A stretch of 64,000 bases of DNA, taken from NCBI GenBank assembly GCA_037975125.1, contig CM075860.1, positions 46,597,543 through 46,661,542 of the forward strand, given 5' to 3'. Positions 10,799 to 22,365 of this stretch are shown in pieces. The translations under genes were made by a program, and so were the position numbers. This stretch comes from Latrodectus hesperus (Eukaryota > Arthropoda > Arachnida > Araneae > Theridiidae). Below the pieces are notes generated by a model. It had not been told where the DNA came from and made no database searches. It saw nothing but the letters and a program-made list of their open reading frames with translations. The number at the start of each line of letters is the position of its first letter. The first letter of the stretch is position 1.

Positions 10799-12334
10799 CA
10801 AGGAATTATTAATTATGTTGTATTACATTTGACTAATATACTGACTAATATGTTGTATTACACTGATTATAATGTAATTAAGAAATCTTGGGTATATTGT
10901 AAGCTACTTTTTATATGGCCTTAATAAAGATAAAATTTTGGCCATTTAGCGGATACTTTCAGCCGAAAAAGTTTTTTTTTTTTGTTTGGAATTTTACGAA
11001 AATATTTCAGTGATAAATATCATAACTGCTAGTAATGGAAATGTAAGATTAATTTAAATAAAATTAAAAACAATTTAGTTTCAGAAAGAGCTAGTGTTTA
11101 AAGCCGAAGTTGAATGAATAATTTTAAAGTTTAGACAACATTTTAATCAAAATTAAAGCATACGCAGTTTTGAAAGATCTAAAACATTAAATCATTTTGT
11201 TTAAAAAAACGTGAAAATAAACCAATATTTTTGTATATGTAAGTTAAGCTTAGTACTTTTTAAAACTTGATCACCCATTTAAATATTTTTGCACATATTT
11301 GAAGTTCGATTTTCAGTGGTTATCGAAACGTTAGTTATCCTCAAGAAACCAGAAAAAGAGAAGAAAAAAAAAAAACATTCTGGAAATTATCGGTTTGTTG
11401 GCGAAAACAGTTTGATAGGAATGTTACATAAAAAATATTTACAACACAAGAATTAAGAGTTCTGCAAAAAATCACAACAGAAATTTAAGAGCTGCAAAAA
11501 TAGTTGCACGTGCAGTAGGCAAGATATTAAATTACTCAAAAAGGTTTCAAATTACTGCTTCAAGTTCACGCACTGACTGTGATGAACAGCTTACGTAAAG
11601 AACCAGAAAAATAAACGATTCCCAAATACTGTTTGAGCATCTGTCAAAGAAGGAAATGTTTGGGATACTTTCATTAAATAAACTATCATAATAACTATAA
11701 GTATATTCTTTATTACCATACATATATATTGTTGAATTTATGAAGAAACAATCCGTAATGAAACTAAAATCACTCATAGAAATTTAAATTTTAAAATTAT
11801 ATTGAAAACCAAAAATGTACAAGGTTCAACAGAATTTTTATTAAAAAAAAAATTGTATGGAATTATTAGATGGTTAAAAGATTAATCACTAGACAGTCAC
11901 TTTTTTCTATAAGATAGCTCATTCAGCTAGTACCTACGATCTATTGGATTTTGAATTATCAAAATATTCAATGTGGGAATCGTACACAAGTATTGAACGG
12001 AAAAGTGCTAATTATTATTTTGTAATAAAAATTGTTTTTTGAACGAGAACATTTCATACCATGTATAACATACCACATCTAGTAATATACTTTACAACAT
12101 CATTCGCAGAAGTATTGTTTACAATATCAAACATCTCATTTGATATAACGCGAACAATTTATGCTAATTAGATTAAATTGGAGTTATACATCTAAATTAA
12201 TAGGCTATTTTCACAAATTTTGATATTTTCCCCACTGAAAAACTACGAAATAGCATAAAAAGAATTAAATGGAGTTAAAAGCACTAAGTTGAGCACCAGT
12301 ATTTTGATAACGCATTGTGGATTGCCTAACAACC
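10799..12334. other. Intron 1, AT-rich, no feature seen
   Basis: Simple AT-rich DNA with homopolymer runs; short open frames show no family resemblance. Confidence 0.6.
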
Positions 12335-12530
12335 GAAGTATTTTAACGCCCACCTTCTGGATAAGTTTTTCATAGATAGGTCGTATTCACGTGTCACAAG
12401 GGAAATTATCTGGAAAATTCCCAAGCACCTACCCACAGAGACGTGCATACAGAAATCAGAAAAGTTGCAACCAACACGAGTTGTTCTACAATCAAGACCG
12501 GCGTCCTACCACTAGGCCACGGCGTGCCCA
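12335..12530 (-). repeat. SINE family F4 copy
   Basis: Contains aaaattcccaagcacctacc and a tRNA-like right end (cctaccactaggccacggcg), as in the F4 copies at 12640-13170 and 42385-42540. Confidence 0.6.
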
Positions 12531-12639
12531 TCATTGAATAATCATAAATGATCTACAAAAATTTATACTAATAATAGCACCGCGTAGTTAGCAGTCTAAA
12601 TATCGAAGTCCTTGTAAGGCATTTTAGCATATACCGCGT

Positions 12640-13170
12640 AAATTGCATTCCCGGATAGATAGTAGGGATGCATAGATAGTGGGGAGTATTCTCGTATTGC
12701 AAGGGAGGAAACCAGGAAAACTCCCAAGCACTCCTGCTATTGGGGCTAAAGTAGGTTGGTTGATTAGGACGTCGCTCTGATTATCGGAAGGTAGTAAGTT
12801 CGAATACCGGCTTAACCGAAGGTACGTCGTGTTCGCTAAAGTCGGCTGGGGCATGTCAAAACTGGAAGAGGTTGCAATGTCCTCCAAGTGAAATGATACC
12901 TCTTGAGGTGGCAGGTCAAGTATTAGGAGTCTCCTGCTTGGTTCCTGTTTCAAAATCACGAAGATTCCACCCGGCTGCTTTTGTCGAACTGGTAATTCCC
13001 AACTCAGGGAAACATGCTGCTGCAGCAACTTATTCCGATAGATGTGCATCAAGAGAGAAAAGATACAACATCCATCTACCGTTGCTCATCTGTGGCAGGA
13101 ATCGAACGTGGTTCAACCATGCTTATGTTCCGAAGAGAGCTGTTCTACCATTAGGCCAGAGTTAGCCCAA
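12640..13170 (-). repeat. SINE F4 copy split by an F3 insertion
   Basis: F4 body (ggaaaactcccaagcactcc, up to about 12733) and F4 head (acatccatctaccgttgctc, then gaatcgaacgtgg and attaggccagagtt, from about 13030) are separated by F3 sequence. The contiguous F4 copy at 42385-42540 shows that the two parts belong together. Two overlapping open frames here arise from the SINEs. Confidence 0.65.
12735..13028 (+). repeat. SINE family F3 copy inside F4
   Basis: Head at left (gattatcggaaggtagtaag, then ttcgaataccgg). Body ggctggggcatgtcaaaact, gcaatgtcctccaagtgaaa. Tail aactcagggaaacatgctgc. Matches 9000-9292 in reverse. Confidence 0.75.
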
Positions 13171-14199
13171 AATATTAGTATATAATTTTTCGTTTTATTT
13201 TATGCAACATTGATTTTATCTTTTTAAACAATGAAGTTTTGATGCAGTCTACCAAAATATAACATTACTATAAATTTTGAAAATTGTGTTAACTCTTATA
13301 AAATGTTACTCACGAAAAACGATAAGTTTCAAGCGAAAAAAATGTGTATACGGAATACATTCACGTCATATAACAAGGGTTACAATAACATGTATAATAT
13401 TAAACATATTATCTATACATCTGACTACAAAAATGTTCTTTTAGTGCATAGAATGCGCCATGATTTTGGTATTGACATTTAGATATTGCACACTTCTCAA
13501 ATCGTATTCACATTAAAAAAATAATTCCACCACAATTAAATATCTTACAAATGTGTTTGTGCTATTCATTAAGATATTAAATCTTTTAACTGAGAAAAAA
13601 CAATCAAACAATCGTGAAATCAATTGAAAATCGAACCCATACTGAGAAATTCGACACTGATATAAATTAAGTACAATTTTATAAGCTCAAGACATATTGC
13701 AAATTTTCATAATTACCAAAATCAATTCACATTTTCAGATTTTTTAAACATTTTTATAAAAAATAACTTACAAAATCTAAAAGTATTAACGAATGAAAGT
13801 AGATAAACTGTGGAAAGATACCATGTTATGAACAAATTAATCTATTAAGCAATGATGTTTTTCTTTCCTCCCCATGTTAAGTCATCCAACTACGATTGCT
13901 ATTTGTAAATGTAATTTCAACGAGCCCATATTTGTGTGATAAGCGATGACGATAAAATTCACTTGAACTTGAAGTACCAAATCATCGTATTAAATATATT
14001 TTAGATACATAGCGATATGATTAGGTGATATAATCGTAAGATTGAAAGCCCCATGAATGTCTAGGCATCGATAGAAAAAAAAACTCGTTGGATACGTTGG
14101 TAATCTCCAATTTATGGAATGCAGTAACACTCTTATTTATACGTTTCCTTTCTCGACAGCAAGCTAATAACAGCGATAAGAAGTGGAAGACTGGGTAAA
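13171..14199. other. Intron 1, AT-rich, no feature seen
   Basis: No repeat member or exon-like segment recognised. Confidence 0.55.
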
Positions 14200-14300
14200 A
14201 AAAAAAAAAAAAGTCTTCCGCGTTGACGTCACAACCACCTGCCACTCAAATTCATCTTGAGACAGAGGGACTTCGCTGTCCATATATGGTCCAGGACCTT
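14200..14300. promoter_or_regulatory. Candidate enhancer: CRE, E-box and CArG box
   Basis: A perfect CRE palindrome TGACGTCA lies at 14224-14231, an E-box CACCTG at 14236-14241, and a perfect CArG box CCATATATGG at 14280-14289 inside CTGTCCATATATGGTCC. The last 17-mer recurs with one change near 43543. CArG boxes bind SRF, which controls many actomyosin genes. Function is inferred; individual motifs of this length do occur by chance. Confidence 0.35.
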
Positions 14301-15209
14301 ACATAGAATAAGTGATCCACTTTTGGTTGTAAACAACGAGAGGTCTTTCACAACCCGGCAATTTGCAAACAAAATTAAAAGCAGTGCGGGTGATTTATCG
14401 CGGTTAGGAATAAATGGGCACAGTTAATGATATTCGAGACTTCTACTTGGTGTTGTCAACACTTCTCGAAGTACTACATTTCAAAGTCTAAAATTTTATG
14501 CTTACTTTCCCATACAGCAACCATGCAATTTAAATCATTCCCCATTTCCGTCATTACTAATTAATTAAAATTTAATCTGTTTGAAACAGAAAAGGAATGA
14601 GGATATTTTTATAAAAGTAAACATTGTATATAAAATAATAACTCATTTCATTTTTCACAATATTTAAGATGTATAAAACTCTTCATATCAGACGATATAT
14701 GTGCCATTTGACATATGAATGGATCATTCACTTCAGAAATAAATGTTCTAAGACACGAACTTACACGGAATGATAATGATTAGAACAATATTACTTTTTT
14801 ATACCGAAATATCAACCCCACACGCGATATCAAAACGATATTTTTACTAGTTGTTTAACAAATGAATTCTATAAGATCGTTTGCAATTATGATACAGTCA
14901 GAAATGACAAAGCCAACTAAATTAAGTCAGCTATCAGCTTGGCATTCAAGTGTAATAAAATCTTAAAATCTGATTTTCAAATGGGATAATTTTGTTAATC
15001 CTTATATTATGATCTCACGAATCTATACTAAGAAATAATATTTTCAGAAGGTTATTGATTTGGATCCAACAAAATAATTCACAAACATTATACTCATTCA
15101 GAATCAACGAAACTATTAAATCTAGATTTTATTTTATTCATAATAATTAGTTACATAATTATGCAAGCCTAACACCATAATATGCTATAATTTAAGGAAT
15201 AAAATCGAT
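14301..15209. other. Intron 1, nothing recognised
   Basis: AT-rich; a slightly less AT-rich shoulder to about 14460 continues the patch at 14200. Confidence 0.5.
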
Positions 15210-15448
15210 TTTGAGCGACAACTAAGATTCATTAAGGTTGGTATGAATCGAACAAGTGAACTATTGAACTAAAGGCCTGAAATTTAGTTTGTTGGTTATG
15301 GCTAATGAACAAGGGTTGCTAATTTGTGAATGGAACTTGAAATTCAAAGTTGATTCTGATTCATTAGAAGAAACTGACAGAAATAGGAATCGAATACAAA
15401 AACCATTAAACAGTACGCTAAAACGCTAACCGTTGCTATCAGCTTGAC
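15210..15448 (-). repeat. Two degenerate F1 SINE copies in tandem
   Basis: First copy at about 15210-15295 (gtatgaatcgaacaagtgaa, ctattgaac, aaggcc). Second at about 15293-15448 (atggctaatgaac, ttgattctgattcatta, ggaatcgaatac, cgctaaccgttgctatcagc). Both have the head on the right. Confidence 0.55.
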
Positions 15449-16736
15449 AAAATTTTATCGATGTCTGCAATCTAATAAAATTACGATAAATAAACGATTG
15501 TTCCGGCATTTAAATATTAAATTTAAGAGAAAAATCCTAAATCTGTAATACCTAACAATTTTTATCTATATTTTTTCAACTAGATAAATAACTTAGAAAA
15601 ATATTTACGTCAAATTCGAATTATCACCTATCTTAAATTATAAAACAGCATTATTTTTAAAAACTTTTCTCGTGGTAATTTATAATTTTTGACGTGATTA
15701 TTATATTTTCTCAAAAACGATCTTTTATTAAAATATAGAAAATAATCATTAACAGTTTACCGAAGCTACACTTCATTGCCAAACACATTAAAACAAACTG
15801 CGGCCGACTAGTTACGATATTAAGATTTGTCATTACAAGAATTATTGTACATTACTTGTCCATTAATTTTTTCTATCATTTTACGCATAAAAATTCAGCA
15901 TACGATAATAATGTGATAAAACATCAAGATACAATCCATATATCCAAATCTTAATTGCGAAAAAATAAAATTGCAAATACCAAATTTAACAGAATACTAG
16001 TATTATCATTTACTCTAAAGCACTAGGAAATATATAAAATTCAAATATGAGAATTGAGACAAAATTATTTCTTATAAATACAATCCCGATTTCTCATTAC
16101 AAATAACAATTTCCTTAAAATATTTATGATGAGACGCTAGCAATAATATAATTCAGTGTTCATAAAACTTTTGAGTCTCTCGTATCCAAAAGATATATAG
16201 TTTATACAACTAAAACAAAATTGAAATATATATGGTATTTGAAACATATTGGAAGGGTAAAAAAAGTTAAAAATACCAAGAAGTTAAAAATGATAATCAA
16301 AAGGATGGCCGTAACTATTATCGTGAAACTTATCTATGTATGACTAATTGAAACACCATATTTTTGAGGGCAAGAATGAGAGATAAATAGTATGAAGCTC
16401 TTTTGTACGCATATCTACTACCAGCTTATCAACTACAACAGATTTTGATTTGTTGAAATACTGCCAATACCATTTCGTATTGCAATCTGCACTCTTTCTC
16501 ATACTATCACGGAGTATCACTTAAATGACTCGAATGTAAATGGAAGTGAATAATTTCTATTTACACATTCTTACTTACATTTAAAATGTGAAGATGATTA
16601 CACTGAAACACAATCTCATTTCTAGAAATAAAGAAATAAGAAAAAATTTTTGTGGCGGTATGTTGTTTTAAAATCTGGAAATTGTTTTTGTACAATTTCA
16701 TAAACAAATCTAATTTATCGAAATAAAAGATTTAAG
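15449..16736. other. Intron 1, AT-rich, nothing recognised
   Basis: No repeat-family member, motif cluster or exon-like segment seen. Confidence 0.55.
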
Positions 16737-16866
16737 TTTGGTTTATCAATCAACATTAATTTTTTGCATACTGAACTACCACAAGTGCCCAAGTCCGAAG
16801 AGGGAATCGAGCTCAAGAACTGTTGCACTGAAGGCCAGGAGGCTAATCATTCGGCTACCAGCTCGG
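16737..16866 (-). repeat. SINE family F1 copy
   Basis: aactaccacaagtgcccaag, agggaatcgag, aactgttgcactgaaggcca and aatcattcggctaccagctc match F1; head at right. Confidence 0.75.
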
Positions 16867-17073
16867 AAAATTTTTTTTCTTTGGATACAATAAATGAGCT
16901 TTTTTGTTTGAAAGATCTGACACACAACAAATTTTAAAGTCAGATATAAATTATTATGAAAAGAAATTAACATATGTTGCGCGCACACATATACTTTTAC
17001 ATTTTACAAATAATCAGAATAATCAAAAGGCTTAATAGGAGATTTAAAAAATGTTGAACTAACAAATTTTTTA

Positions 17074-17318
17074 GGCACAGATGCCGTGTAATCCAGAATG
17101 GCAAATTCTGAGTTTGGTGATTCTTTGGCGGATTTTCTTATGTATCTGGCAACCTGGTTTTAATTACGTCAAAGAGAAGACCTATAAGAATTATGCAGGA
17201 CATTCTATTTTGGCAACCTTAGTATTTACTTCATCGCCACGTCACAATACGTCATCTCGGCAACATTTCTTCATCGCCAAAAAAAATTTAGAATCCTATA
17301 TTATGCTGCATTTGCGCC
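17074..17318. mobile_element. hAT-like MITE, copy A
   Basis: Inverted termini ggcacagatgccgtgtaatc and tattatgctgcatttgcgcc, with a second inner inverted pair (gcaaattctgag; tttagaatcc). Flanked by near-identical 8-bp duplications atttttta (17066-17073) and attttttc (17319-17326). Shares internal strings with copies B-D (gacctataagaattatgca, attctattttggcaacc, cgtcatct). Confidence 0.85.
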
Positions 17319-17389
17319 ATTTTTTCTATCTCATGACAAATAACCAAGAGTATCGTAATAATTTATAAATCAAAGAAACGGAGACGATT

Positions 17390-17700
17390 TTTCGTCTTGT
17401 TTACATTTTGGTATTCCTTCGTCGCAGCGTTTCGGAAGGACACGCCTCCATTAATCTTAAAACTAATACGCAGATCCACATACCGCACGTTACAAATTAT
17501 ATGCATCTTCTCCAGAATATTACCCATATCACGGCTCATTTAAAAGAAAGCATGGACGTGTAACTCCCACATACCACAGGTTCAATGACGGCTGGTGCGT
17601 GTGGACGCATCAGTTAAAGAGAGTCGTTGCGATTCAAAGGGCACTTAAGCTTGCAACTCCCTTCCAACATCCCACATCCCCACGCATTTTCTAGGGTGTG
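17390..17700. other. Less AT-rich patch, unexplained
   Basis: Contains a short inverted repeat gacgatttttcgtc (17383-17396), cgtcgcagcg and cacatcccacatcccc-like runs. No open frame or repeat match. Possibly a control region or an old element. Confidence 0.3.
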
Positions 17701-18760
17701 ATATATAAATTAGGAAAGATACGCACATCTTATAACATCCCAGAGAATTATTGACAATTCAGAAAGCATAACATGCTTCTGAATTACTATATTCAGAAAA
17801 AAAATAAAACCTTTAAATCCTTGAGCGTGTAGAAAAAAATTGGTAGGCGTGTAAAATAAAAACGCGGAAGTCTACTCACAAATCCTAAAATGTAAACACA
17901 AAATATAATACTGTCTCAGAATACAAAATTAATCGTGCTTGCCAATTTTTTTCATTTTAACTTAAATATCATTTTCATTCGTGGATAAGTGATCTTATTC
18001 GTGCGTATACGGCTGGCCATACATTAAGTTTTGGGTTCAGTGTAAATACGGGTGCCACTTGGTTTGGCAAAAAATTTGACGATAAAATAAATTTCTGATA
18101 ACCCTAGTATTTTTTATTGGTTTTACGAACAACATTTTAGGGTTACCATTTTGTTACATCTTGGGGCTAAAAAATCGCCAAAAAGGGGTAACCGTAAGTA
18201 AATTTTTTGACCTAAGTTTTATATAAAAGTAATAACAATATTTATTCTCAGGATACAAATATGCTTACATATTTAATAAAATTACTTAAAGCGCTTGTTC
18301 AGCACAAGGAAATGAAAAAGGACTTCCTCCTAATAAATTTTTTAATGATTAATTATTTCCGTTGCTACGTCATCTTAATTCGATAGAATCCTACAACTTT
18401 GCAGGAATATATAAATTAATAGTATTATAAACCTGTTGCAAAATGAAATATAACAATTAAGGAAATATTTATTGGATACTTTTTTAAATAGCACAAGTTT
18501 TTCAATCAAAGAATTTTCTAAAATGCATTTTATTGAAATATTTTTGAACGAGGAGGAAAACTGATGTCATGCGATAAAGTGAACATTACATTTCAGAGAA
18601 GTTTGTTTTAATATTTGTGCTGCGCGTTTAGCCCATTCCAACATTCCTTAATGAAAAATGTCTACAACATGAGACGCATTAAATTCCCGAAAAACTTCAA
18701 TTCCTAATAGTGTTCCAAAAAATCTACAAAAGGGAAAAACATTTTTTGTTGATAATTTTT
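17701..18760. other. Intron 1, nothing recognised
   Basis: AT-rich DNA without repeat matches or exon-like segments. Confidence 0.5.
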
Positions 18761-18762
18761 AA

Positions 18763-18811
<49 letters not shown>

Positions 18812-18820
18812 TGTGTGTGT
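18763..18820. repeat. (TA)n(GT)n compound microsatellite
   Basis: TA repeats to 18780 followed by GT repeats to about 18820, directly abutting the left end of the Tc1-like element. This hides the exact element boundary. Confidence 0.95.
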
Positions 18821-20412
18821 CACAAAAGTGATGGAACACTTGTGCTTTACAAAAGGAAACTGTAATAAAATTAAAAATACATGCACAAATTTATTGTGGG
18901 TGTGTTTCATACTTAAATTTAGTAACAATTATTACATAACACACATTATCGTCAAAATATTAAATTAATAAAAATAGAATTATTAATAAAAAATAGTTCA
19001 CATAAGTGATGGGACACCATTACATATGGAATAAAAATATTTTTTGGGTGTTTTATTTTTACTCAAAAGCAATTGGCAATAATATATAAAATCGTGTGCA
19101 GTATTTCTCTCCAGATTATTTTGTAAATTGTGTTTTTTTTAGCTGAGGGCATCCATGAATGCTAAACGAAAAGAAACTTCATCTGAAATTCGAAAATTAG
19201 TTATTCATTTGCATATTGAAAGTGGAAAATCAATTAGAGAAACTGCTGAAACACTTGAGTCATTCAACTGTTTTCAATATCATATAGCGATATAAAAAGA
19301 ATCATATGATTCAGAATAAAAGACATGGCCGACCATCAAAGCTATCCAATGGAATAAAGCGAATTGTAGTTCGAATTATTAAAAAAAATCCAAGAATAAG
19401 TGCTCCTAAAGTTGCTGCTGGTTTACAAGCATTATATGGAGTAATTGTTAATCCTGAAACTATTAGGAGAGGAACTCGATGTGCTGAATATCACGGCAGA
19501 GTAGCCAGGAAAAAATTCTTCGTAAGTGAAAAGAACAGAAAACTCAAACTGGCTTTCGCAAAATCCAACGTAAATAAAAATTCTGATTACTGGAATAAAG
19601 TTATATTTGCTGATGAGAGCAAATTTAATATATTTGGTTCTGACAGTAGAATCTTGGTGTGGAGAAAACCGAGGGAAGAATTTTGTAAACAGAACTTGGT
19701 GCCAACAGTAAAACATGGTGGAGGAGGAGTTATGGTATGGGGGAGTGTGTCGTCCGTTGGAGTTGGTAATTTTGTTTTTATTGACAGTAAAATGGATCAG
19801 CACAAGTATATTGACGTTCTAAAGCAAAATTTGAAATCTTCAGCACGAAAATTGAGCTTTCATAACGATTTTAAATTCTACCAGGACAATGACCCCAAGC
19901 ACAATGTTTTGAACGTTAGACTCTGGCTGCTGTATAACTGTCCTGAAATAATAAAAACACCACCACAATCTTCAGACTTAAATCCCATAGAGAATATTTG
20001 GCAAGAAATGGAATCAAGAATTCGCACACACTTCAAAACAATTAAAATCGGTGCTTCAAGAGAATGGGGTAAAATTACTCCAGAAATCACAAAAAATTAG
20101 TCAAATTGATCCCAAGAAGATTAAATCATGTTTTAAAAGTAAAAGGAAATCCAACAACATATTAAAATCTGGATAAATATTTCATGGAAAAGTGTCCCAT
20201 CACTTATGTGAGCTTTTTTTTTTTTTTGTTGCTCCGTTCTAAACAATTGCATTTTTATTCAATTATTATTTTAATACTTTGACAAATGTATGTTATTTAA
20301 TAATTGTAACTAACTTTAAATATAACACACCCACAAAAATTTTTTTATGTATTTTTAATTTTATTAAAGTTTTATTTTTAAAGCACAAGTGTCCCATCAC
20401 TTTTGTGAGACA
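18821..20412 (+). mobile_element. Tc1-like transposon, about 1.6 kb, IR/DR type
   Basis: The ends are inverted repeats of about 200 bp: cacaaaagtgatggaacact at left and the complement of cacaaaagtgatgggacact at right (ending about 20404-20412). Each end also carries an inner copy of the same motif in direct orientation: cacataagtgatgggacac at about 18998-19016 and its complement at about 20190-20210. This outer-plus-inner layout is the IR/DR architecture known from Sleeping Beauty-like Tc1 elements. The GT microsatellite at left obscures the TA duplication. Confidence 0.9.
19155..20165 (+). pseudogene. Tc1-like transposase pseudogene (DD34E)
   Basis: Starts MNAKRKETSSEIRKLV, a paired-type helix-turn-helix. 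A frameshift at about 19258 and an in-frame TAG shortly after (NII*RYKKNHM) break it before a long intact stretch from 19306. That stretch has GRPSKL, a second HTH (RISAPKVAAGLQALYG), and the catalytic core with VIFADESKFN, YQDNDPKH and SDLNPIENIW. Counting gives 34 residues between the second Asp and the Glu, so the triad is DD34E and complete. A second frameshift near 20090 ends the long frame early; the family C-terminus (LIPRRLNHVLKVKGNPTTY) is readable in the next frame to a TAA at 20163-20165. Not functional as it stands. Confidence 0.92.
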
Positions 20413-20611
20413 ATATATATAATCCAAAAATTTTTAAATAGCGAATCATTTTAATATTACTCAAGTAATAAAGTATCTTCAAATGTCTTTTAGCATTTAT
20501 CCTCATTACTCATTATTTCGTAAGTTAGTGACAGCAGCGCCACTCAATTATGCGGTTAATCTGGAGTTAATTGTATTTATATTTCTACGTGAAATATACT
20601 ACGTTAATATA
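20413..20611. other. Spacer between two DNA transposons
   Basis: AT-rich, nothing recognised. Confidence 0.6.
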
Positions 20612-21381
20612 CAGGGTGATCTTTTTTAAAGTGACAGTGTTTGGAGCACCCTGTAGCGCGTTCTAATAGTCGAAATGACACCAAATTTGGTATTTAGACT
20701 AATAAATACATGGGAAAAAAGATTCCATGAAAAAAAAAATTTAATTTCAAAAGTATCCGTTAGGTTACTTTGTGGCGCTGCTTTAGCCTACAATAACGAG
20801 AATTAGCATATAAAACGGGTTTCAAAGAAAAATGCAAATGTTGTGCAATGACAGTGCCAGCAATAGGGGCTATAAAACCAAAAGTAGACAGCTCTGTCAA
20901 ATAATCTCAGCTCAGTGGTTATCGGAACGTATCTCTCACGTTATCGGAACGTACGCTTATGTTGATGGAGTATCAAATCTGTCTATTCTAAAGGAAAACA
21001 TAACAAAGACAGTGCGGGTTATTCCTCGTGATATGTTACGTACGGCTGTGGAAAACGTTGTGCACAGAATGCACGGTGTTATTTCTGAGAACGGTGCTCA
21101 CATTGAATGTGGTCTAACTCCTCACCGGGGAAGTTAAATGTTGTAAATAAACATTAATAATTTAGCTGCATGATTGTGTGTGTTAGTATTTTCCTTTTCT
21201 CACATTTAATACATTGTAAAGCGCCACAAAATGCCCTAGCGGCAATTTTTAGAACTAAAATATTTTACGGAATTTTTTCCCGTGTCTTAATTAGTCTAAA
21301 TACCAAGTTTGGCACCATTTCGGTTATTAGATCGCGCTACAGAGCGCTCCAAACACTGTCACTTTAAAAAAGATCACCCTG
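20612..21381. mobile_element. 770-bp Tc1/mariner-type element with long inverted repeats
   Basis: Inverted termini of about 190 bp begin cagggtgatcttttttaaag at left and end with its complement at 21381. The arms keep matching inward (gtgacagtgtttggagc, tttggtatttagactaat, tgtggcgct). The element is flanked by TA (20610-20611, 21382-21383). The core keeps only a transposase tail, so the element is a deletion derivative. Confidence 0.9.
20832..21137 (+). pseudogene. Transposase C-terminal remnant
   Basis: The end of this open stretch reads LKENITKTVRVIPRDMLRTA followed by VENVVHRMHGVISENGAHIE. I recognise this as the C-terminal block common in Tc1/mariner-like transposases of arthropods (LK..I...I..I..DML...V.N...R...C....G.HIE). 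No DNA-binding or catalytic domain remains. It lies between the two long inverted repeats of the 770-bp element and shows which superfamily mobilised it. Confidence 0.65.
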
Positions 21382-21679
21382 TACTTAATTTTATTAATAG
21401 CTTTAATATAAGAAAAGACTAAGTCAAAGCATTTTATTTCAATGATCAAGTCTAATAAAAAAAAACATATTTAAGATTACAAATGAATTACTTTATATAA
21501 TAATAGTTCCTTTATATTTGAATCTTAATGTTTAAAAGTTCTTATATATTATGAATTCAATAATTATATTTCACTAAGTTCAGATAAATTATTTATCCTG
21601 CACCACCCAAAATCAATAAATGAGCATAAAAATATATTGACATATGCGTATTTCCTAGTTATGGTAATTAATTCAAGAA

Positions 21680-21930
21680 ATATTGACGTACAAGTTAGCA
21701 GTGTCTTCCAGCAGTAGCGAACATGACAGCACGTCATTCCAAAATGGACGCCTATATAATTTAAACATCACACGAGATGACTGAGTAGGCGAAATTAGGT
21801 GGTTAAATGCATAAAACCACCGTCGGGATTCACCACCAGAGGCCGATGAACAAGGAAAATGACAATCGTGGTGTCAAAAAGTTGACATTTCAAGATCAGA
21901 GACAAGACAATGAACGGAAACAAAAGATTA
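21680..21930. other. Less AT-rich patch, unexplained
   Basis: Contains ccaccagaggccgatg, which resembles a CTCF-type core but is not a full match, and agtagcgaacatgacagcac. No open frame or repeat match. Confidence 0.25.
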
Positions 21931-22261
21931 GAGTTATGTTTTACAGATTTATGATTTTAGCACAATTTTAACAAAAAAAAGTTGGAAAGGAAAAAAGTTT
22001 GACGAAAATGTTTAGAACTTAAATAAAAGTTTAAAAAAAACTTTTAAATAAATTTTACCAAAAGCAAACTATTTAGAGTAAAGTCAGGTATATTCTGATG
22101 CTATACATAAATTTGAAAAATATAAAAATATTGTATCTATTTTAAATATTTATAAAATGGTTAGCAAAGGCAAAGTATTTAGTATTCTTAGGAAAATTAG
22201 ATAATGCAAAAATTACGTTTAATTTCCTTTAGCTTGTCACTCAAGGAATATTTTTTTGCGT

Positions 22262-22365
22262 AAATTAGATCGGGACTTTCAACTTTAAGTGGATTCCGAA
22301 CCACTAATATCCTAACCCAAAGTGGGATTCGAATTTACAAACTATGGCTACTGAATACCAAAGCA
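22262..22365 (-). repeat. SINE family F1 copy, truncated
   Basis: ttagatcgggactttcaact, ttaagtggattccgaaccac, aaagtgggattcgaattt; the head end is eroded. Confidence 0.7.

Noticed and set aside
12624..13165. 142- and 97-codon open frames on opposite strands
   Set aside because: Both fall within nested SINEs F4 and F3, and the match at 9000-9292 shows that the sequence is a repeat, not a gene.
19432..19803. 123-codon open frame on the minus strand
   Set aside because: It is the antisense shadow of the Tc1-like transposase.
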